From Apostichopus japonicus (lineage: Eukaryota; Echinodermata; Holothuroidea; Aspidochirotida; Stichopodidae), in NCBI RefSeq assembly GCF_037975245.1, contig NC_092576.1, forward strand, positions 11,528,611-11,592,610: a stretch of DNA of 64,000 bases. The letters run 5' to 3'. The stretch's first letter is position 1; each line of letters starts with the position of its first letter. Below the pieces are notes generated by a model that worked only from the letters and a program-made list of their open reading frames with translations, was not told the origin of the DNA and ran no database searches. Below are positions 1-63,161 of the stretch, in pieces. The translations under genes were made by a program, and so were the position numbers.

Positions 1-242
1 CAGTGATTACAAATTTATCAAGCTACATACCATCGGCAGAAATTTAAGAATTTACATGCAGGCACGAAACGTACTATTTTCACAACCGATTTACTTTTTT
101 TGGCACAAAAGTATGATTTTAGATCATTTTTTTGGGGGGGGGGGGTGCCAAAGCCATTTCAGAAGCACGGGGAAAACTGTACACTGGATCCGCCCCCATA
201 ATGACGTCATTCGAAGCCAATTGCATACCCCATATCTTAATT

Positions 243-530
243 AGCGTGGTGGGCAACTGGTTAATGCGTCGGACTCGTGATCCACGCATATGATAATACC
301 TGCCTAGTTCATTACGTTGTGTCCTTGGGCAAGATGCTTCATCTCAATTGCCTCTCTCCACTTAAATGGGTACCTGTGAGGGTAACTTGTTATTGGGCGC
401 AGTATATAACTGCTGCCGACTGGAGGGATTGTCTCTGGGCCAGGTTATCATTGACCAGGGTTAATATAACGTCTGTGAAGCGTTTTGAGACGTGGTATAA
501 AGAGCTATATAAAATGCAAATATTAAATAT
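243..530 (+). repeat. SINE family C (tRNA-derived)
   Basis: Begins GCGTGGTGGGCAACTGG, with a tRNA-like head, a shared body (CCTTGGGCAAGATGC) and a tail near GTATAAAGAGCTATATA. It matches copies at 41546-41834 (minus) and 49366-49668 (plus). Confidence 0.7.
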
Positions 531-615
531 TATTATTATTAATTACATTTTCTTCGAGTTCGCAATCCCTGAGCTTGCATTAACAATAGAACAACATATA
601 GCCTAATCTTCTTAC

Positions 616-913
616 CAAACCACCCCATATTCCGATGGCAACACGATTGACACTGTACTTGGATGACGAAAAGGATATTAACAGAATGCTTTGGATAATA
701 ACAGCGAAAGCACCGCACGAAATCTGTATGACACCGGTAGCAATGGCAGCCTTGTAGTTGTAAGACGCCTGGCGTTTGCTGTCTCGCGGTTCTGTACCGT
801 TAGACTGAATGGGTGGGACGGCTGCTGGATTACACATAATCAGCTGCCCGGCAGGATTCTGCGCCATCTCACACGTATGTGCAGTGTTATTCACAGCGGG
901 CAGTATAAAAGTC
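616..913 (-). CDS. MS4A/CD20-like four-pass protein, one exon (partial gene)
   Basis: The exon has acceptor TTTCAAACAG and donor GTAAGA. A likely start codon lies inside it at 867-865 (MAQNPAGQLIMC), after about 46 bases that would be 5' UTR. The product continues with a Pro-rich N-terminal segment, then KAAIATGVIQISCGAFAVI, IIQSILLISF and AIGIWGGL. A hydrophobic helix starting G.IQI..G and ending at GIWGG before an intron is the typical first and second membrane-span arrangement and exon border of MS4A (CD20) and related tetraspan proteins. The following exons (spans 3 and 4) would lie left of base 1. The call rests on this motif alone. Confidence 0.55.
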
Positions 914-1054
914 CTGTTTGAAATAAGGTTAAAAAACCTCATTAATGCGAATGCCAATCAAGATCAATCATGATAATCATAATAAAGAATCGAATTTATT
1001 TTCCGAAACGATACACTCAAGGATATCTGAGAATCATTGATCTCTTTGTTCAGG

Positions 1055-1260
1055 GGCGGACTGGGTCTTAAAATCGGCCCGGGCATTTTTTACCTAGGCC
1101 GGCCCATTATTCATTGATATGTTACTTACATAGTGATCGCCGTCCTGGGGGAGGGGTGTAGGGGGTGTCCCCCTCCCCATTGAGATTTTGTCGAAGTTAA
1201 GAAATGCTATAGATGCAAAATGGTGCTATATTTCTCAATTTTGTAGGTTACAATAATCCT
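1055..1260 (+). mobile_element. DNA transposon fragment, hAT-like end
   Basis: Starts CAGGGGCGGACTGG, the style of a hAT terminus, and contains a GGGGGAGGGGTGTAGGGG block, followed by text resembling the element at 59968-60329. No matching right end or target duplication was found. Confidence 0.4.
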
Positions 1261-3578
1261 TTAAACAAAAAGACCCAAAAATAATTTTCCAGAAGCAACA
1301 CTTGATTAAACTGAGAAAAGTTAAAAACGTAAACAAAACTAGACAAAAATATATGTTTTAGACTGGATTTTATTTATTTTTCAAGCATTTTGTGACAACT
1401 CGTTTGATAAAAATGAAAAAAAAAAACTTAAATAAAATCAACTAAACATATATGTTCACTAACACGAGCACATGTCATGTCTATAGGAGCCTAGACGTAG
1501 TTCGCTGCTTCTGGCAGCCACACCATCAATGTTATTTTAAGTGTCAAGTTTGGCCAAGACCCTTTTTTCCACAGACATCAACATGAGCGCCTCGAGATGT
1601 TCTTGTGTCATTGTACAAACAGCCTAGTGTATGTTGGTCATTTTCATTCATACATTATCTCTCAGGACTTAGCTATTGAGTGATATCCAAATAATCTAAT
1701 AAGATTTTACCCTTTTCTTACTTCGTTTTGAGGGACGAGGTGCAAATCATCTGTTTTTCTCTGCCAATGCTATGTATATTTCAGAATGCATCGTTCACCG
1801 CACTTGTATATCTTGTCGTAAAAATATTAGCACGGACGGGTTGCCAATAGCACGTTCTTTGTTACGAACTCACAGACTAACTAACATGGTGATTTCATGA
1901 GCTGATTCCCACAGTTAAAAATATATTTTTAGACCGCCCGTCTGTATTTGATTAACTTCTGTGAAAATGGGCTGTGTTTAACGTGTTTAATAATATCGGA
2001 AACAGTTACTGAAGTATGGTAAATATTAATATTATTATGTATCTTGCAATACCCGAAAATAAAAAAAAAACACAATTGATGTGATTTGAAGATATTTTTA
2101 TGGTTTCTCACCTTCCTTGTTAAACTTAAATTCTCAAATGTTAGGTACGGTTATTGATCCACAGTGCGATGTATTTTTCTCCACTCATCTCAGTAATAAG
2201 AGTATAATATGCCGTGAGATTCTCGGGCTCTCATTTTGACAAGTGCTAATCTTAAAACGTCCTTGACCTTAACATACCAGCATACAAACAATACAACGAG
2301 ATCTATCATAAGGTTTCCTCATGAAATGCTTTTTTTGTTGTTGTTAACAGTTCATTCAATTAACACATGACATATCCAAATTCCATGTCAGACATAAATC
2401 TCGTTTACAATCTTTTCACATCTTGATTTATGCAGCCCTGATATAATTTTTTGCCCTCCCACCAATACAATCGAAGGCAGTATTAGGGGCTTCCGCCGTA
2501 TAATATGTATAAGATTCTTAAATGTTTTCATTCCTGAGTTTATCGCGCTTACAACCACAGCATGTAAGTGTGGAGTGAATAGATAAAAAAAAAAAAAAAA
2601 ACGATTATAAGACGACTGTGTCCTTTATGCATATCTCGTCTAAGTTGGCTATATGACTATATGGCTATATGTATGAACCCCAAGTTCCAGTAGTCCGGTA
2701 GCCAGGCTGTGCGCAGCCTGGGAATGCCCCTCCACTTTCAGACTAGTATTCTCACACACACTCCCTCAAATTGTCCCACCATCATCTTACGAACAAAAGC
2801 TTCACACTAACGTTACAGCACATGCATGCGTATTGTGCGCCTACTTTACTTATTGATGCCTCTATGTATACCATTTCTACGTTGCCTGCGCATAAACAAG
2901 CCATCATTATATCGGCGTCCATTTTGTTTTAAATTCGTTTAGAAATGAGAGTACGAACACAACATATGTTTATGAATATGCTTTCAAAACACATAACGTA
3001 CGTAGCCTACTTCGTAAGCTCATCCCGTTCCTTGTAACAATTAATAATATCAGATGATGCTTTCGCTGTGAATGAATGCTCCGTGGAGCCGTTCGTGAAT
3101 AACCTCCGTATATGAACATTTCCCGTATATAATGCACTTGCGAATGGCGAAGCCCTATTTATACAGTGAATTCCTCATTGAGATTTGTCATTGCCAAAAG
3201 TCAAAGGGCAAGTTATAGTGTGTGTTTTCCTTCGCATACAGTGAACTCAATGGAGAAGTCCCCATGGATTACTCGTAGAGCTGTCAAAGGAACGTGCTTA
3301 CGAAGGATCGACGGATCAAGAACAGTATCACCACGATTTATGTTTACGGTTTGATATTAGATACTTTAGTGTTAATATTTACACACCTATCACTCGTCAA
3401 TCGGGCCGGATGAGATAAGAGAGAACTTGACCGACATAATATTTGCACTTGCCAGTCGGGCAATCGTTATTGTACATCTCCTGTTATAATTTCATGATAC
3501 ACAGTAATCGTGATGCAATCAAAAGATAACGGAAAACATGAATGCTTCCTTCAGCATCTTTTTTTACAAGATTTTTTA
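1261..3578. other. Non-coding flank, nothing recognised
   Basis: AT-rich sequence with short A runs. I see no exon, RNA gene or repeat family that I can support here. Confidence 0.5.
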
Positions 3579-3838
3579 GGAGTGTTAGCTCAGTGGTGAA
3601 AGCCGGTGCCTTCCAATCATAAAGTTCCCCGGTTCGAGTCACTTCAAGGTTAATATATGTCGTCCAGTTACAGAGTTGTTGACAATTGACAATTCATAAT
3701 CATGGACGTTAAATATGAATGTAAGAGACTGACTTCGGTCAGATTGTGGCTTTGATAAACCAATGAGGCTTCTTCGCGAGTTCCTGGTTGCAGGAGGATC
3801 TAAACTACATACATACATACACGCATACAAACATACAA
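3579..3838 (+). repeat. SINE family A (tRNA-derived), copy 1
   Basis: The head carries box A-like TTAGCTCAGTGG and box B-like GGTTCGAGTC, the internal Pol III promoter of a tRNA. A conserved body ends GGAGGATCTAA, and an (ATAC)n tail closes the copy. Eight copies occur in the window. Confidence 0.75.
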
Positions 3839-3941
3839 GATCATGCCTAACAGACGATTACAATTAACTTACCAGCTATTTAAATTGTTCCTCTTGATTG
3901 TATAAAAGCTGCGGCGGTTCTTTCTATTGTCTTTGCAACCT

Positions 3942-3955
3942 TATATATATATACC
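3942..3955 (+). promoter_or_regulatory. Possible TATA box for the 4005 exon
   Basis: A run of TA dinucleotides (TTATATATATATAC) sits about 50 bases before the candidate start codon. The spacing suits a TATA promoter, but TA runs are common in this AT-rich sequence. Confidence 0.25.
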
Positions 3956-4004
3956 GTTCCACAAGACATCCGTTGAAACGTGTGCTTAACACATATACTG
4001 CAGG

Positions 4005-4118
4005 ATGTCGGGGGACGCGCCGTGTCGAGTTCTACATAACCTGTGCACATACGAAATGAGCAAAGCAGAGCTGCTGGTAGATATATTATTACCAATGAGA
4101 GATGAGTCAGAGTTCCTG
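4005..4118 (+). CDS. Candidate first coding exon, unknown protein
   Basis: An ATG at 4005 with A at -3 opens 38 codons (MSGDAPCRVLHNLCTYEMSK then AELLVDILLPMRDESEFL) that run without a stop into a strong donor GTAAGC at 4119. A TATATATATA stretch at about 3942-3955 lies some 50 bases upstream, so a short 5' UTR starting near 3975 is plausible. Alternatively TACTGCAG just before the ATG is an acceptor and the exon is internal. No domain is recognised, and I found no convincing downstream exons before 12 kb, so it could be a gene relic. Confidence 0.35.
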
Positions 4119-4119
4119 G

Positions 4120-5175
4120 TAAGCATATGGTGTTGAACTTTGACGTTTTCGTATCAATTTCCGTCTCAGCTCACGTACGTAGCAAGAATATTTGCTTGCT
4201 TTCCAGGAAACCGGATATGCTCCCTGACATTTTGTATTTAGGACAATGATAATAATAATAATAATCATGATTTATAAAGCGCAATATACCGACGGGTCTC
4301 AATGTGATTTATAAGACACAAAATAAGTACTGACAGGAAAGCTTCCTCAAGTGATCACCAGGAACAACATTTTAAGTAGAGTGACATGTAAAAAGTCTCC
4401 GGTTAAAGCTTGAACATTGGTCACGTATTAAATACCCGAAATCTATTCAACTGTGGTCAACTTCCTATAAGATAAGTGGAAACAAAACATACTTTCAAAA
4501 GTCATCTATATCAGTTTAAATAGGTTTGAATTAATGCTTTACTTTTGGAGGAAAAAAATGTCGTATTTTGGCATTTCTAAACGTGATATATCTGTCGTGA
4601 TAATTTCATGATAACAAAAATATCAAATTAAAAGGACAGCTTGACGTGGTCATTTCGATATAAATATATAAAGGCTAGTCTATAAACTGGAATAATAATT
4701 TACAAGAAGATGTCTGCATAGCGGCCATTTTGTGGCTTGGCATCATCTTCTCATTGGAATAATTCGATATGCGATTGAATACCGTTTGCACATATATCAG
4801 CAAAACGTATCACATTTCAACTTTACCCTATATATACAGTCAGCCACATTAAAGGTCATATGACAATATATAATACAATTTCTCAATTAAGGAAGTTATT
4901 AAACACCTAGGCCTATATATTACGTCATTCCTGGCGAAGTATTTTCACTTTATCATAGTCCACGGTATGTTGGTTGCTTTATAGATACATAATCCAATAA
5001 TCGGAATTGCGTCAAACCAATGGTTCCGTTGCGTGTTCGGTATGACCTTATCTGGCAAACTTTTACTGTTATTTTGTTAATCTTCATATCTGGTTTGCAC
5101 AATTTCAACTTCAATATTGTAACGCCGACCGATTTGTCTTCTGTTTGTCTTACTGTAGGATTCAGAGTTTATAGT
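4120..5175. other. Non-coding flank, nothing recognised
   Basis: AT-rich sequence with a short (ATA)n run near 4250. No supported gene or named repeat. Confidence 0.45.
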
Positions 5176-5625
5176 ATGTATGTAGTATGCATGTATGTAG
5201 TATGTATGTAGTATGCAGTATGTATGTATGTAGTATGTATGCAGTATGTATGTAGTATGTATGTATGTAGTATGTATGTATGTATGTAGTATGTATGTAG
5301 TATGTATTTGGTATGTATGTAGTATGTATGTAGTATGTATGTATGTAGAATGTATGTAGTATGTATGTAGTATGTATGTATGTAGTATGTACGTAGTATG
5401 TATGTAGTATGTATGTAGTATGTATGTAGTATGTATGTATGTAGTATGTATGTAATATGTATGTGTGTATGTATGTATGTATGTATGTATGTAGTATGTA
5501 TGTAGTATGTATGTAGTGTGTATGTAGTATGTATGTAGTATGTATATATGTAGTATGTATGTATATAGTATGTATGTAGTATGTATGTAGTATGTATGTA
5601 GTATATATGTAGTATGTATGTAGTA
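5176..5625. repeat. Microsatellite of GTATGTA and GTATGTAGTAT units
   Basis: About 450 bases of mixed ATGT and ATGTAGT units. The minus strand stays open as a Tyr/Ile/His/Thr repeat, which is an artefact of the array and not a gene. Confidence 0.9.
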
Positions 5626-5934
5626 TGAAACACTGAATGAAACACTGTGTTGTACCCTATCAGGGTATTCTCTGTTATTCATCTATATATACTATACTCT
5701 GTCAGTAAATACTACTATGCACAGTTTCTCACGGACATATATTCACTAATTAGCGAGTAGGCCTACTTGCATGAAGAAACATGATTGACAGGTCTTTTTG
5801 TTTTGAGGTGGTCTTCTCTTTCCAATTTCCAGTAACTTAGTTACGTCATTATGTGCGTTTCAAAACAGCCAATGAGAAGAAAACAAGTATTGCAAAACAT
5901 TGTTCTCAGCGATTATAAAACAGTCTGTATAACA

Positions 5935-6165
5935 CAGAGTATTAGCTCAGTGTACCTTCCAATCATAAGGTTCCCAGTTCGAGTCACTCCCAAGATTAAT
6001 GTATGCAGTCCAGTTACAGAGTTGTTGACAATTGACAATTCATAATCATGGACGTTAAATATGAATGTAAGAGACTGACTTCGGTCAGCTTGCGGCTTTG
6101 ATAAGCCAATGAGACTTCTTGGGGAGTTCCTGCTTGCAGGAGGATCTAATATACATACAAACATA
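5935..6165 (+). repeat. SINE family A, copy 2 (head shortened)
   Basis: Same body and (ATAC)-type tail as copy 1. The region just after box A (GCTCAGTG) has lost about 15 bases. Confidence 0.7.
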
Positions 6166-6300
6166 CTTTATTGAGCCCTTGAAGCAGTATTGGTAAACAC
6201 AGAAGGGTACATGTGTAATCAATTACTCCGCAGTATATAGAACCGCACATTTATGTATGGGTAATACAACAACGGTACATGTAACATGCATCACACTTAA

Positions 6301-6664
6301 AGGCATTGAAGACTCGCGCACAAAGAGACGTCTCATGCCGGTAATCTGACCTAGTTTCGAATGAGGTGTAACAGAAGTGTTAGACACCACCATCGATCCC
6401 AGAAATACACACACAGCTTGCTACCGTCGGTAATTAGACACTAGTGCACAGTCCGAATACATGCAGCTACGGTCAATGCCGACAACACAATGAACATACA
6501 GCAGCAGTGGACATCTCAGGTCTAGATAAAAAATAACAAGGTATCACGTTTCAATACTGTCTGCATTTTGTAGCGACACAAAAAAAAACTTCACTTGCAA
6601 GCAACGGAAAGTTAATTTTTTTTGCGGATGGCGGCACGCGGTTTGGGGCGAGTCTTCAATGCTT
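6301..6664. mobile_element. TTAA-flanked MITE (piggyBac-like), copy 1
   Basis: The inverted ends AGGCATTGAAGACTCGC and GCGAGTCTTCAATGCTT are flanked on both sides by TTAA, the piggyBac target site. At 364 bases it is non-autonomous. Other copies are at 33158-33519 and 45098-45463. Confidence 0.8.
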
Positions 6665-8072
6665 TTAATGCGCAGACAACATTATTTGGACGTGAAACAG
6701 ACGAAAGTTGCCCACCACACAAAGGAAGCGAGAGCAACATAGTCTGACATTCAAAAGAGTTAGGAAAGGAAATTTTCAGAAAACAATCGTTAAAGCTGGC
6801 GAATGGTTTTAGTTTCGATCGACGTAAAGGGGGGGGGAGGGGGAAAATTACTTCTTGTCAGGTTCGTACTTCTGGGATAGGTTACATGTGTGCCTTACTC
6901 TCTTTCTGACCTCGATTGTGAATTTTCACTGATTACTAATTAAACAGCGGTGTTGATGAGTTTTCTCAAGATTTGAAAACTTCATGCCGTTATCTTTTTC
7001 CTCATTCAATGAAAGTCAGTCATATTAACGACTCGATGAGGCATGTACGGTATGTGTGATTGATTCACGTCAATTTCGTAAATGGCTTGCAGGTCCAAAA
7101 TAAAACACCGATTCCAATTTTAAAGTAAACCTTCAACAACTAAACGCAGCAATGATGAAGACAGAATTTATTCCGCTTATTAATTGGTAGACTGATTGAT
7201 CGTACAAACAAATCACAAATTAGAGGTACAAAGACATTCTAGACACAAAAAAAAGAAGCAATTACAAACTAAAGTGAAGAATTCTGTCGTGTGACAATTA
7301 TCCTTCCCCACTATATATGCTGCAACTATACGCAAGTTCAATACTGTTATCTGTACCAGTAGCCTATATCCTAACACACATGAAGTGCACGCAGTTATAC
7401 GCAAAATCAGCAAATAGTCAAGGCCTACACGTGCTGAGTCTTGAAATCCCCGGATTGCTTCAAACAAAACTAAACGCTTAATTATCACAAAACCTTTCGA
7501 GACTTTGGAGTTAAAATATTAGCAATGTTAGGGAAATATGACGGCAAATTAGCGGGCAGAAATTAATTGGCCATTCCAAGGCAAAATCAAACATCTTTGA
7601 CCCTCTTGTCGGTAGCAATTCTAAATATCAGCCCTTAATAAGTTTTATGCTCTATAGAAAGATACCAATATTACGTTCAGGCTTGTACTGTACGTATAAC
7701 ACTTGACGAAATAGTGCAACCACGTGGTAAAAACATTACCAGAAATGCGGCATAATTACAAGGAATATTCTGGCCATATTCATTCGATAACAGTCTACTT
7801 CATCAACTATACAAACGGTACTTTAACGGTAGCGGTTCAAAGAATCGTAGATTCTCTTCAACTTACAAAAACTAAAATACCCTAAATCTATTAATACATG
7901 CAACAAAGGCATGCCATGGATATAATTTAATGATTTTTACGGATATCGGTAAAGTAAATTGCAGAAAATAAGCAATTTCTGCTGTAGAAGAACCGCCGTT
8001 ATTTCAATGTTTTCTTGTGCAGGGTTACAGTCAGTTTAACCCCGGTCAACTACGAAAACAACCTAGCATAGC
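6665..8072. other. Non-coding flank, nothing recognised
   Basis: No exon-like frame or repeat family that I can support. A short poly-G run lies near 6830. Confidence 0.45.
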
Positions 8073-8468
8073 CAGTGGCGGAGCTAAGGGTATTGGTCAG
8101 GGAGGGGGGGGGCGAGAATGGTCAATAGGGGTCCTTTCGACACTATCAGAGTGGAGAGCCACCACAGGTTGGCGCGGGCGGAACGTACATACATTTTTGA
8201 GTAAAGATACTCCCTAGATCGCCGGAAATGACCCTTCCGGGCCTTGTTAATTTGCAGATAAACGAAGAATAAATAGCCGTTAGAGCATTTTGTCAGAAAA
8301 GTACACCAACAAAATGTGACAAATATCAATAGCTAGATGAGAGCGCAATAAAAAGTCAATAATCGTGAATAGGTAAAAAGTGTTAAAATGGTGAAAAGAG
8401 CGCCAGCAGTCCATTTGAGTCCGTCAGGGGGTGGGGGGGGGGGCATCCACCCGACTGTACGGACGCTG
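8073..8468. mobile_element. hAT-like MITE with 8 bp target duplication
   Basis: Starts CAGTGGCGGAGC and ends near GGACGCTG, flanked by perfect 8-base duplicates AGCATAGC (8065-8072 and 8469-8476). The 8-base duplication is the hAT signature. The inside shares text with the element at 49899-50220 in the opposite orientation. Confidence 0.8.
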
Positions 8469-8476
8469 AGCATAGC

Positions 8477-9341
8477 GACTACAGAAATGTATACATGGTT
8501 GCCATATCGTCACCTGCTGACAACAATACGCTTTGTAGCTATTTTCAGGTTGCTCGCGCCCGCTTAATGCACACAAAACAATGACTCGCGCAAAAGGTGC
8601 CTATACGTTATGGTAACGAGGTTTCGACGGATTCCTGCAGATCTTATCTTGAAAAAAATATTTCATTTTTTACATATATACGCCTTTTGCACAAGACTAG
8701 CTCGAATTTTGTGAAAAAAAAGGATATACTATTCGAAATAACTGTTGTAAAACCTTACGTTAGGTCCTTAACAAGATACGTAGGTGACCAAGCCCAACTA
8801 TCTTTATCGTTCACCATGCTAATTTTAATTAGACCAAAATGTTGGGGCGACAGCTTTTACAGTAATGTTTGAGCCGCTAGGGAGCAAGTACGTCGAGGTG
8901 GAGTTTCATGAACAATTTATGGAGGGTCATCAATTATTAAAGGAGGGGCGCAATACATATATTGTTATAATTACTGCACACAATATTCGCTGGGAGAACA
9001 TGGGTGGGGCGAGTCCCAGGAGGCTGCAGTATATTTAAAAACAAATGCATTTGAGAAAGATTATTTGATCTAGAATTCTCTGAAATGTATGCCGATCTCA
9101 TAGCTCTTGTGGCGGCGGCAACCCTCTCCCCCACCCACCCAGAAGCTGCAACATTTTCATGAGATATTTGTTTTCTTGAAGCTAGCTTTAAAGTACGAAA
9201 TGGCATATGAGAGAGATGTTATGAGGGCCCATTTTAGCCTAACGCTAGTCACTGCTAGTGAGGAACCTAATGTTATAATATAGAAAGTATTTGAAATTGC
9301 CTACGTGATAAATCAATATTTGAGAAATTAGGTCGGGTTAC
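8477..9341. other. Non-coding flank, nothing recognised
   Basis: No supported gene or repeat. The open frames here lack splice context and domain similarity. Confidence 0.4.
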
Positions 9342-10309
9342 CGTGTCAGAATGTTATAATACACGATTGTTCTGGTATATTCCTTATCATGACACGCTGG
9401 TCTCGGGTTAACGTCGGTTTACGTGAAATCGCGTGTAAGCTGTGCACGCATCTTCGTGGATTCTCTGGAATGTTCGCGAGATATGCAAAGGACTTCCGCG
9501 AATAGAGAAACTGGGTCGAGTTGTTACTCAGGTGTATCGAGAAAGATCTAGATGATTCTTGACATGGCGAATCGTATAAAAACCCGCCCAGATCGGAGAG
9601 TTTCTCAGTTTCTGAACGAATACAAGCGACGACACATATTATACCATTCTACTATATATCGTCAGTGCTCAACTACCAGTAGTTTCTGAGGGATTGAGAT
9701 ATCGATAACAAGATTGATTCTACACTTCCATTCAGAAGTTTGAAGAGGACTTTGCTGTGAAAGTACAGTTTCCCAGTCGTTATTTCGGAGAAGGTGAAGA
9801 ATTTCTGTCTCCGTTGAGGAAGTTCGTTACGCCAGGAGTTGGTGGCTATAAAGCTGATTTTGGACTGACTCTGGTAATCTTTAGTCGGCGAGAAGTTCGA
9901 CTTGTGCTTCACTCGATTGTGGCTGGAAGTCCGTCTTCTATTTTGGAGCATCGCCGGAAAGAAGGTGACTGCTGTTTCTGGGATCGCGAGAAACTTCGTC
10001 GAGGACCAGTGAATTTCGCGGTACAACGGACCGAGAATCGTCGTCATCAAGGTCGTGACCGCTGAGGGATATCGCCCTTGGAAGAGACCAGCGTGTTTTA
10101 AAGTGTATCCTATCTTGTTAAGTTCGTAATTTTCTGTATATTTGTAATTACCACTTGTTGTTGTTGGTTCAGACTCCACTGTTCAATATAGTTTACGTTC
10201 TCATTCAAATTCTCTAGACTCGTCAATTTGTCTGTGTTCCTTACGGAAACGAACCCAGGCTTTTGTCTCGTTAAAAATTAGTTATCGAGAACTCTCGCAT
10301 TCCAACGTA
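9342..10309 (+). mobile_element. Possible solo LTR
   Basis: The block starts TGTCAGAATG and ends CGTAACA (TG...CA). It has a clear TATAAAAA box at 9575-9582 and a GC-richer composition than its surroundings. Open frames on both strands here are short and fit no known protein. No flanking target duplication was found, so the borders are uncertain. Confidence 0.3.
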
Positions 10310-10420
10310 ACAGAGAGCAATTTAATTTCAAGCTTAAAAGTGTTTAGATGTTTCGTGTGTGTGGTAGCCTACGAGGGTGTAATGGTCGTGGAATTTGTTC
10401 ATCTCCAACTGACCTAAAGG

Positions 10421-10591
10421 CAGGGATGAGCCTCGGGTAAAAAAACTAAAAAAACACGGAACTTTGCAAAAAATTCCGGTATAGGTTCCAGTTTGCGTAT
10501 GCTACAGTGTGTTAGGATAATAGTTTTTGTCCCAGAGGTAGAAAAAAAAATCACGGATATTCCGCTAATTCGCGGAAAATGCTCATGCCTG
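10421..10591 (+). mobile_element. MITE-1, copy 1
   Basis: First of 11 copies of an about 165-base element with ends CAGGGATGAGC and GCTCATGCCTG and a palindrome near TTCCGCGAATTCGCGG. It is flanked by TAAAGG on both sides (6-base target duplication). Confidence 0.8.
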
Positions 10592-10989
10592 TAAAGGTAA
10601 GAGAACCGACCTTAATGGAAGGGTTTATATAGCTGACTCTCATGTAGGGGGCCTGGTGTCTTCACGCTGAATTTTTTAGGCAAATGTTTGGACAGCGTAA
10701 TTAGGTCTCAGTTCGAAGTTGTGCATATATTATAATATTCAAGATTAGCTTATGGATAACCAGAATTTTGTTGGAGGTCGCCGAAGTGGTTGGGGGAGGG
10801 GAGGGAGGGGGCGATTGTATATCCAGGAGAGGTGTAATTGTTCCACGACTGAAATTAATGGTATAGACATCCTCACCCCACCCCCCCCCCCCCCTATCTG
10901 ATAATGTGACCTGTCCCTCTCTGGTCATAAAGGTTTACTGAGTTGTCCATACTGACCCGATACGCACAATCTTCAATAAAAAAGAGACC
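10592..10989. other. Intergenic, low-complexity G and C runs
   Basis: Contains GGGAGGGGAGGGAGGGGG near 10795 and a poly-C run near 10880. No gene seen. Confidence 0.4.
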
Positions 10990-11023
10990 ACAGACAATTA
11001 AATGAATATAAGTAATATTTATT
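10990..11023 (-). terminator. Likely poly(A) signal and cleavage region of the MALRD1-like gene
   Basis: On the minus strand an AATAAA hexamer occurs at 11023-11018, about 1.1 kb past the stop codon. It is followed within 30 bases by a GT-rich and T-rich stretch (TTGTCTGTGGTCTC then T6), the usual layout of a cleavage signal. The implied 3' UTR of about 1.1 kb (12126 to about 11000) is AT-rich and holds no repeat that I recognise. Other weak signals in the UTR cannot be excluded. Confidence 0.45.
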
Positions 11024-12126
11024 TCATTAAAACAATTTTTCGATTTTTTTTATAAGCGTAGAGAGTTCACAATACAATGTGTTCTTGTTGCACGACTTTT
11101 CATTATAAACACTGCATCTATGCGGTATCTTCATACTTTAATTAACACACTTGAAAACGTAACAAAATATTTTGGCAATGAAAATTTGGCAGCCACTATG
11201 GCACTATGGTCATATTTAGCATAAATATACAATTTTTTCTTTAAAATATGGACATCATTTTGAAACCATATCTCGACAGAAATATCAACACAGAGGAAAA
11301 TTTAGAGAGAAAAAGTGTAAATTGTTGCTCCTGTTATCAAAATTGTATGAAAACAGAGAACCAAAATTGCAGCCCCCACCCTTCCCTTTGAATTAACATT
11401 AATGACATCCAATTCATTTCTGGGGCTTATGGTCCATCACCAAGCATCTTATAAAACAAAGTAAAATTGAGAAAGTTGCTTGATTCAACCAAATTTTAGT
11501 AAACATTGTCTTATAAATGTTACAACAGAATGAGCACTTAAAGATAACATCACATGATATTTCAAAACTGTTCAAAAATGTGTATACATTTTGTGTTTGA
11601 TATTTGGGCCATTTGTGATAATTTTGAGCATACTTTTAATATTAGTGTCATACACTTATCCATATCATGTAAATATGTATTTCAAAACCGTCATAAAATG
11701 TTTGAAACAAACAACAACATTGTCGTTGGATATATCAAGTCACTTTGTGGTTATTTTAAGCATAATTGTAACATTTGCATCCTGGATATTAGATTTAAAC
11801 AGATAAACAGATGAGCTTAACGAGTTGTGGCAACTTTCCAGGAGTCCATCGGTGAGTGAAAATAAACAAAGAAGAGAAACATAAAACGAAAATCATTTGC
11901 AAATAATTATGAGACCTGATGACAATTTGGCTAGTTTTGTAAACTCTACTCATTCACTGGTTATCTAAGGTTTGAATAAAAAGAAGATTAAACTGATAGT
12001 GAAAGAGTACAAGAAATATCTCAGAATCAAATTTAAAATAAAGAAAAAAAAAGAGGTAGCAAATAAAAAAAAAGGAGAAAAGAAAAGATCTAAGATTTCA
12101 AAAATTTGGTGCAATTGAGAGGATAA

Positions 12127-62845
<50,719 letters not shown>

Positions 62846-63161
62846 CTTTAAAATAAAAAATGAGAACAATTATGGTCTTGTATAATGATGACAAAGACTT
62901 AATTAATTAAATCAATTAAAAAGAAAACAAATGGATTATTAGTTTTTTCCCGCCTTTTTCACCACGTTATATATTAAAATATGATATTAAACAATTAATC
63001 AATGTAGCACACAACCCTGAGTGTTTGTAACAGCTTTTTTGAGTTGATTTTGAGGAATTTATGTGATGAAATTTGATTTTCTGTAATGTTATGCTAAAAT
63101 CCCATATCTATGTACTTTATTGGCTTGACTGAGTAGTTAAGTGTCGATTGACCACCATACA

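Noticed and set aside
5077-5682. Minus-strand 201-residue open frame rich in Tyr, Ile, His and Thr
   Set aside because: It is the translation of the ATGT/ATGTAGT microsatellite. All frames through the array stay open for the same reason.
9673-10179. Minus-strand 168-residue open frame
   Set aside because: It lies in the possible LTR, has an overlapping open frame on the other strand, and shows no recognisable domain.
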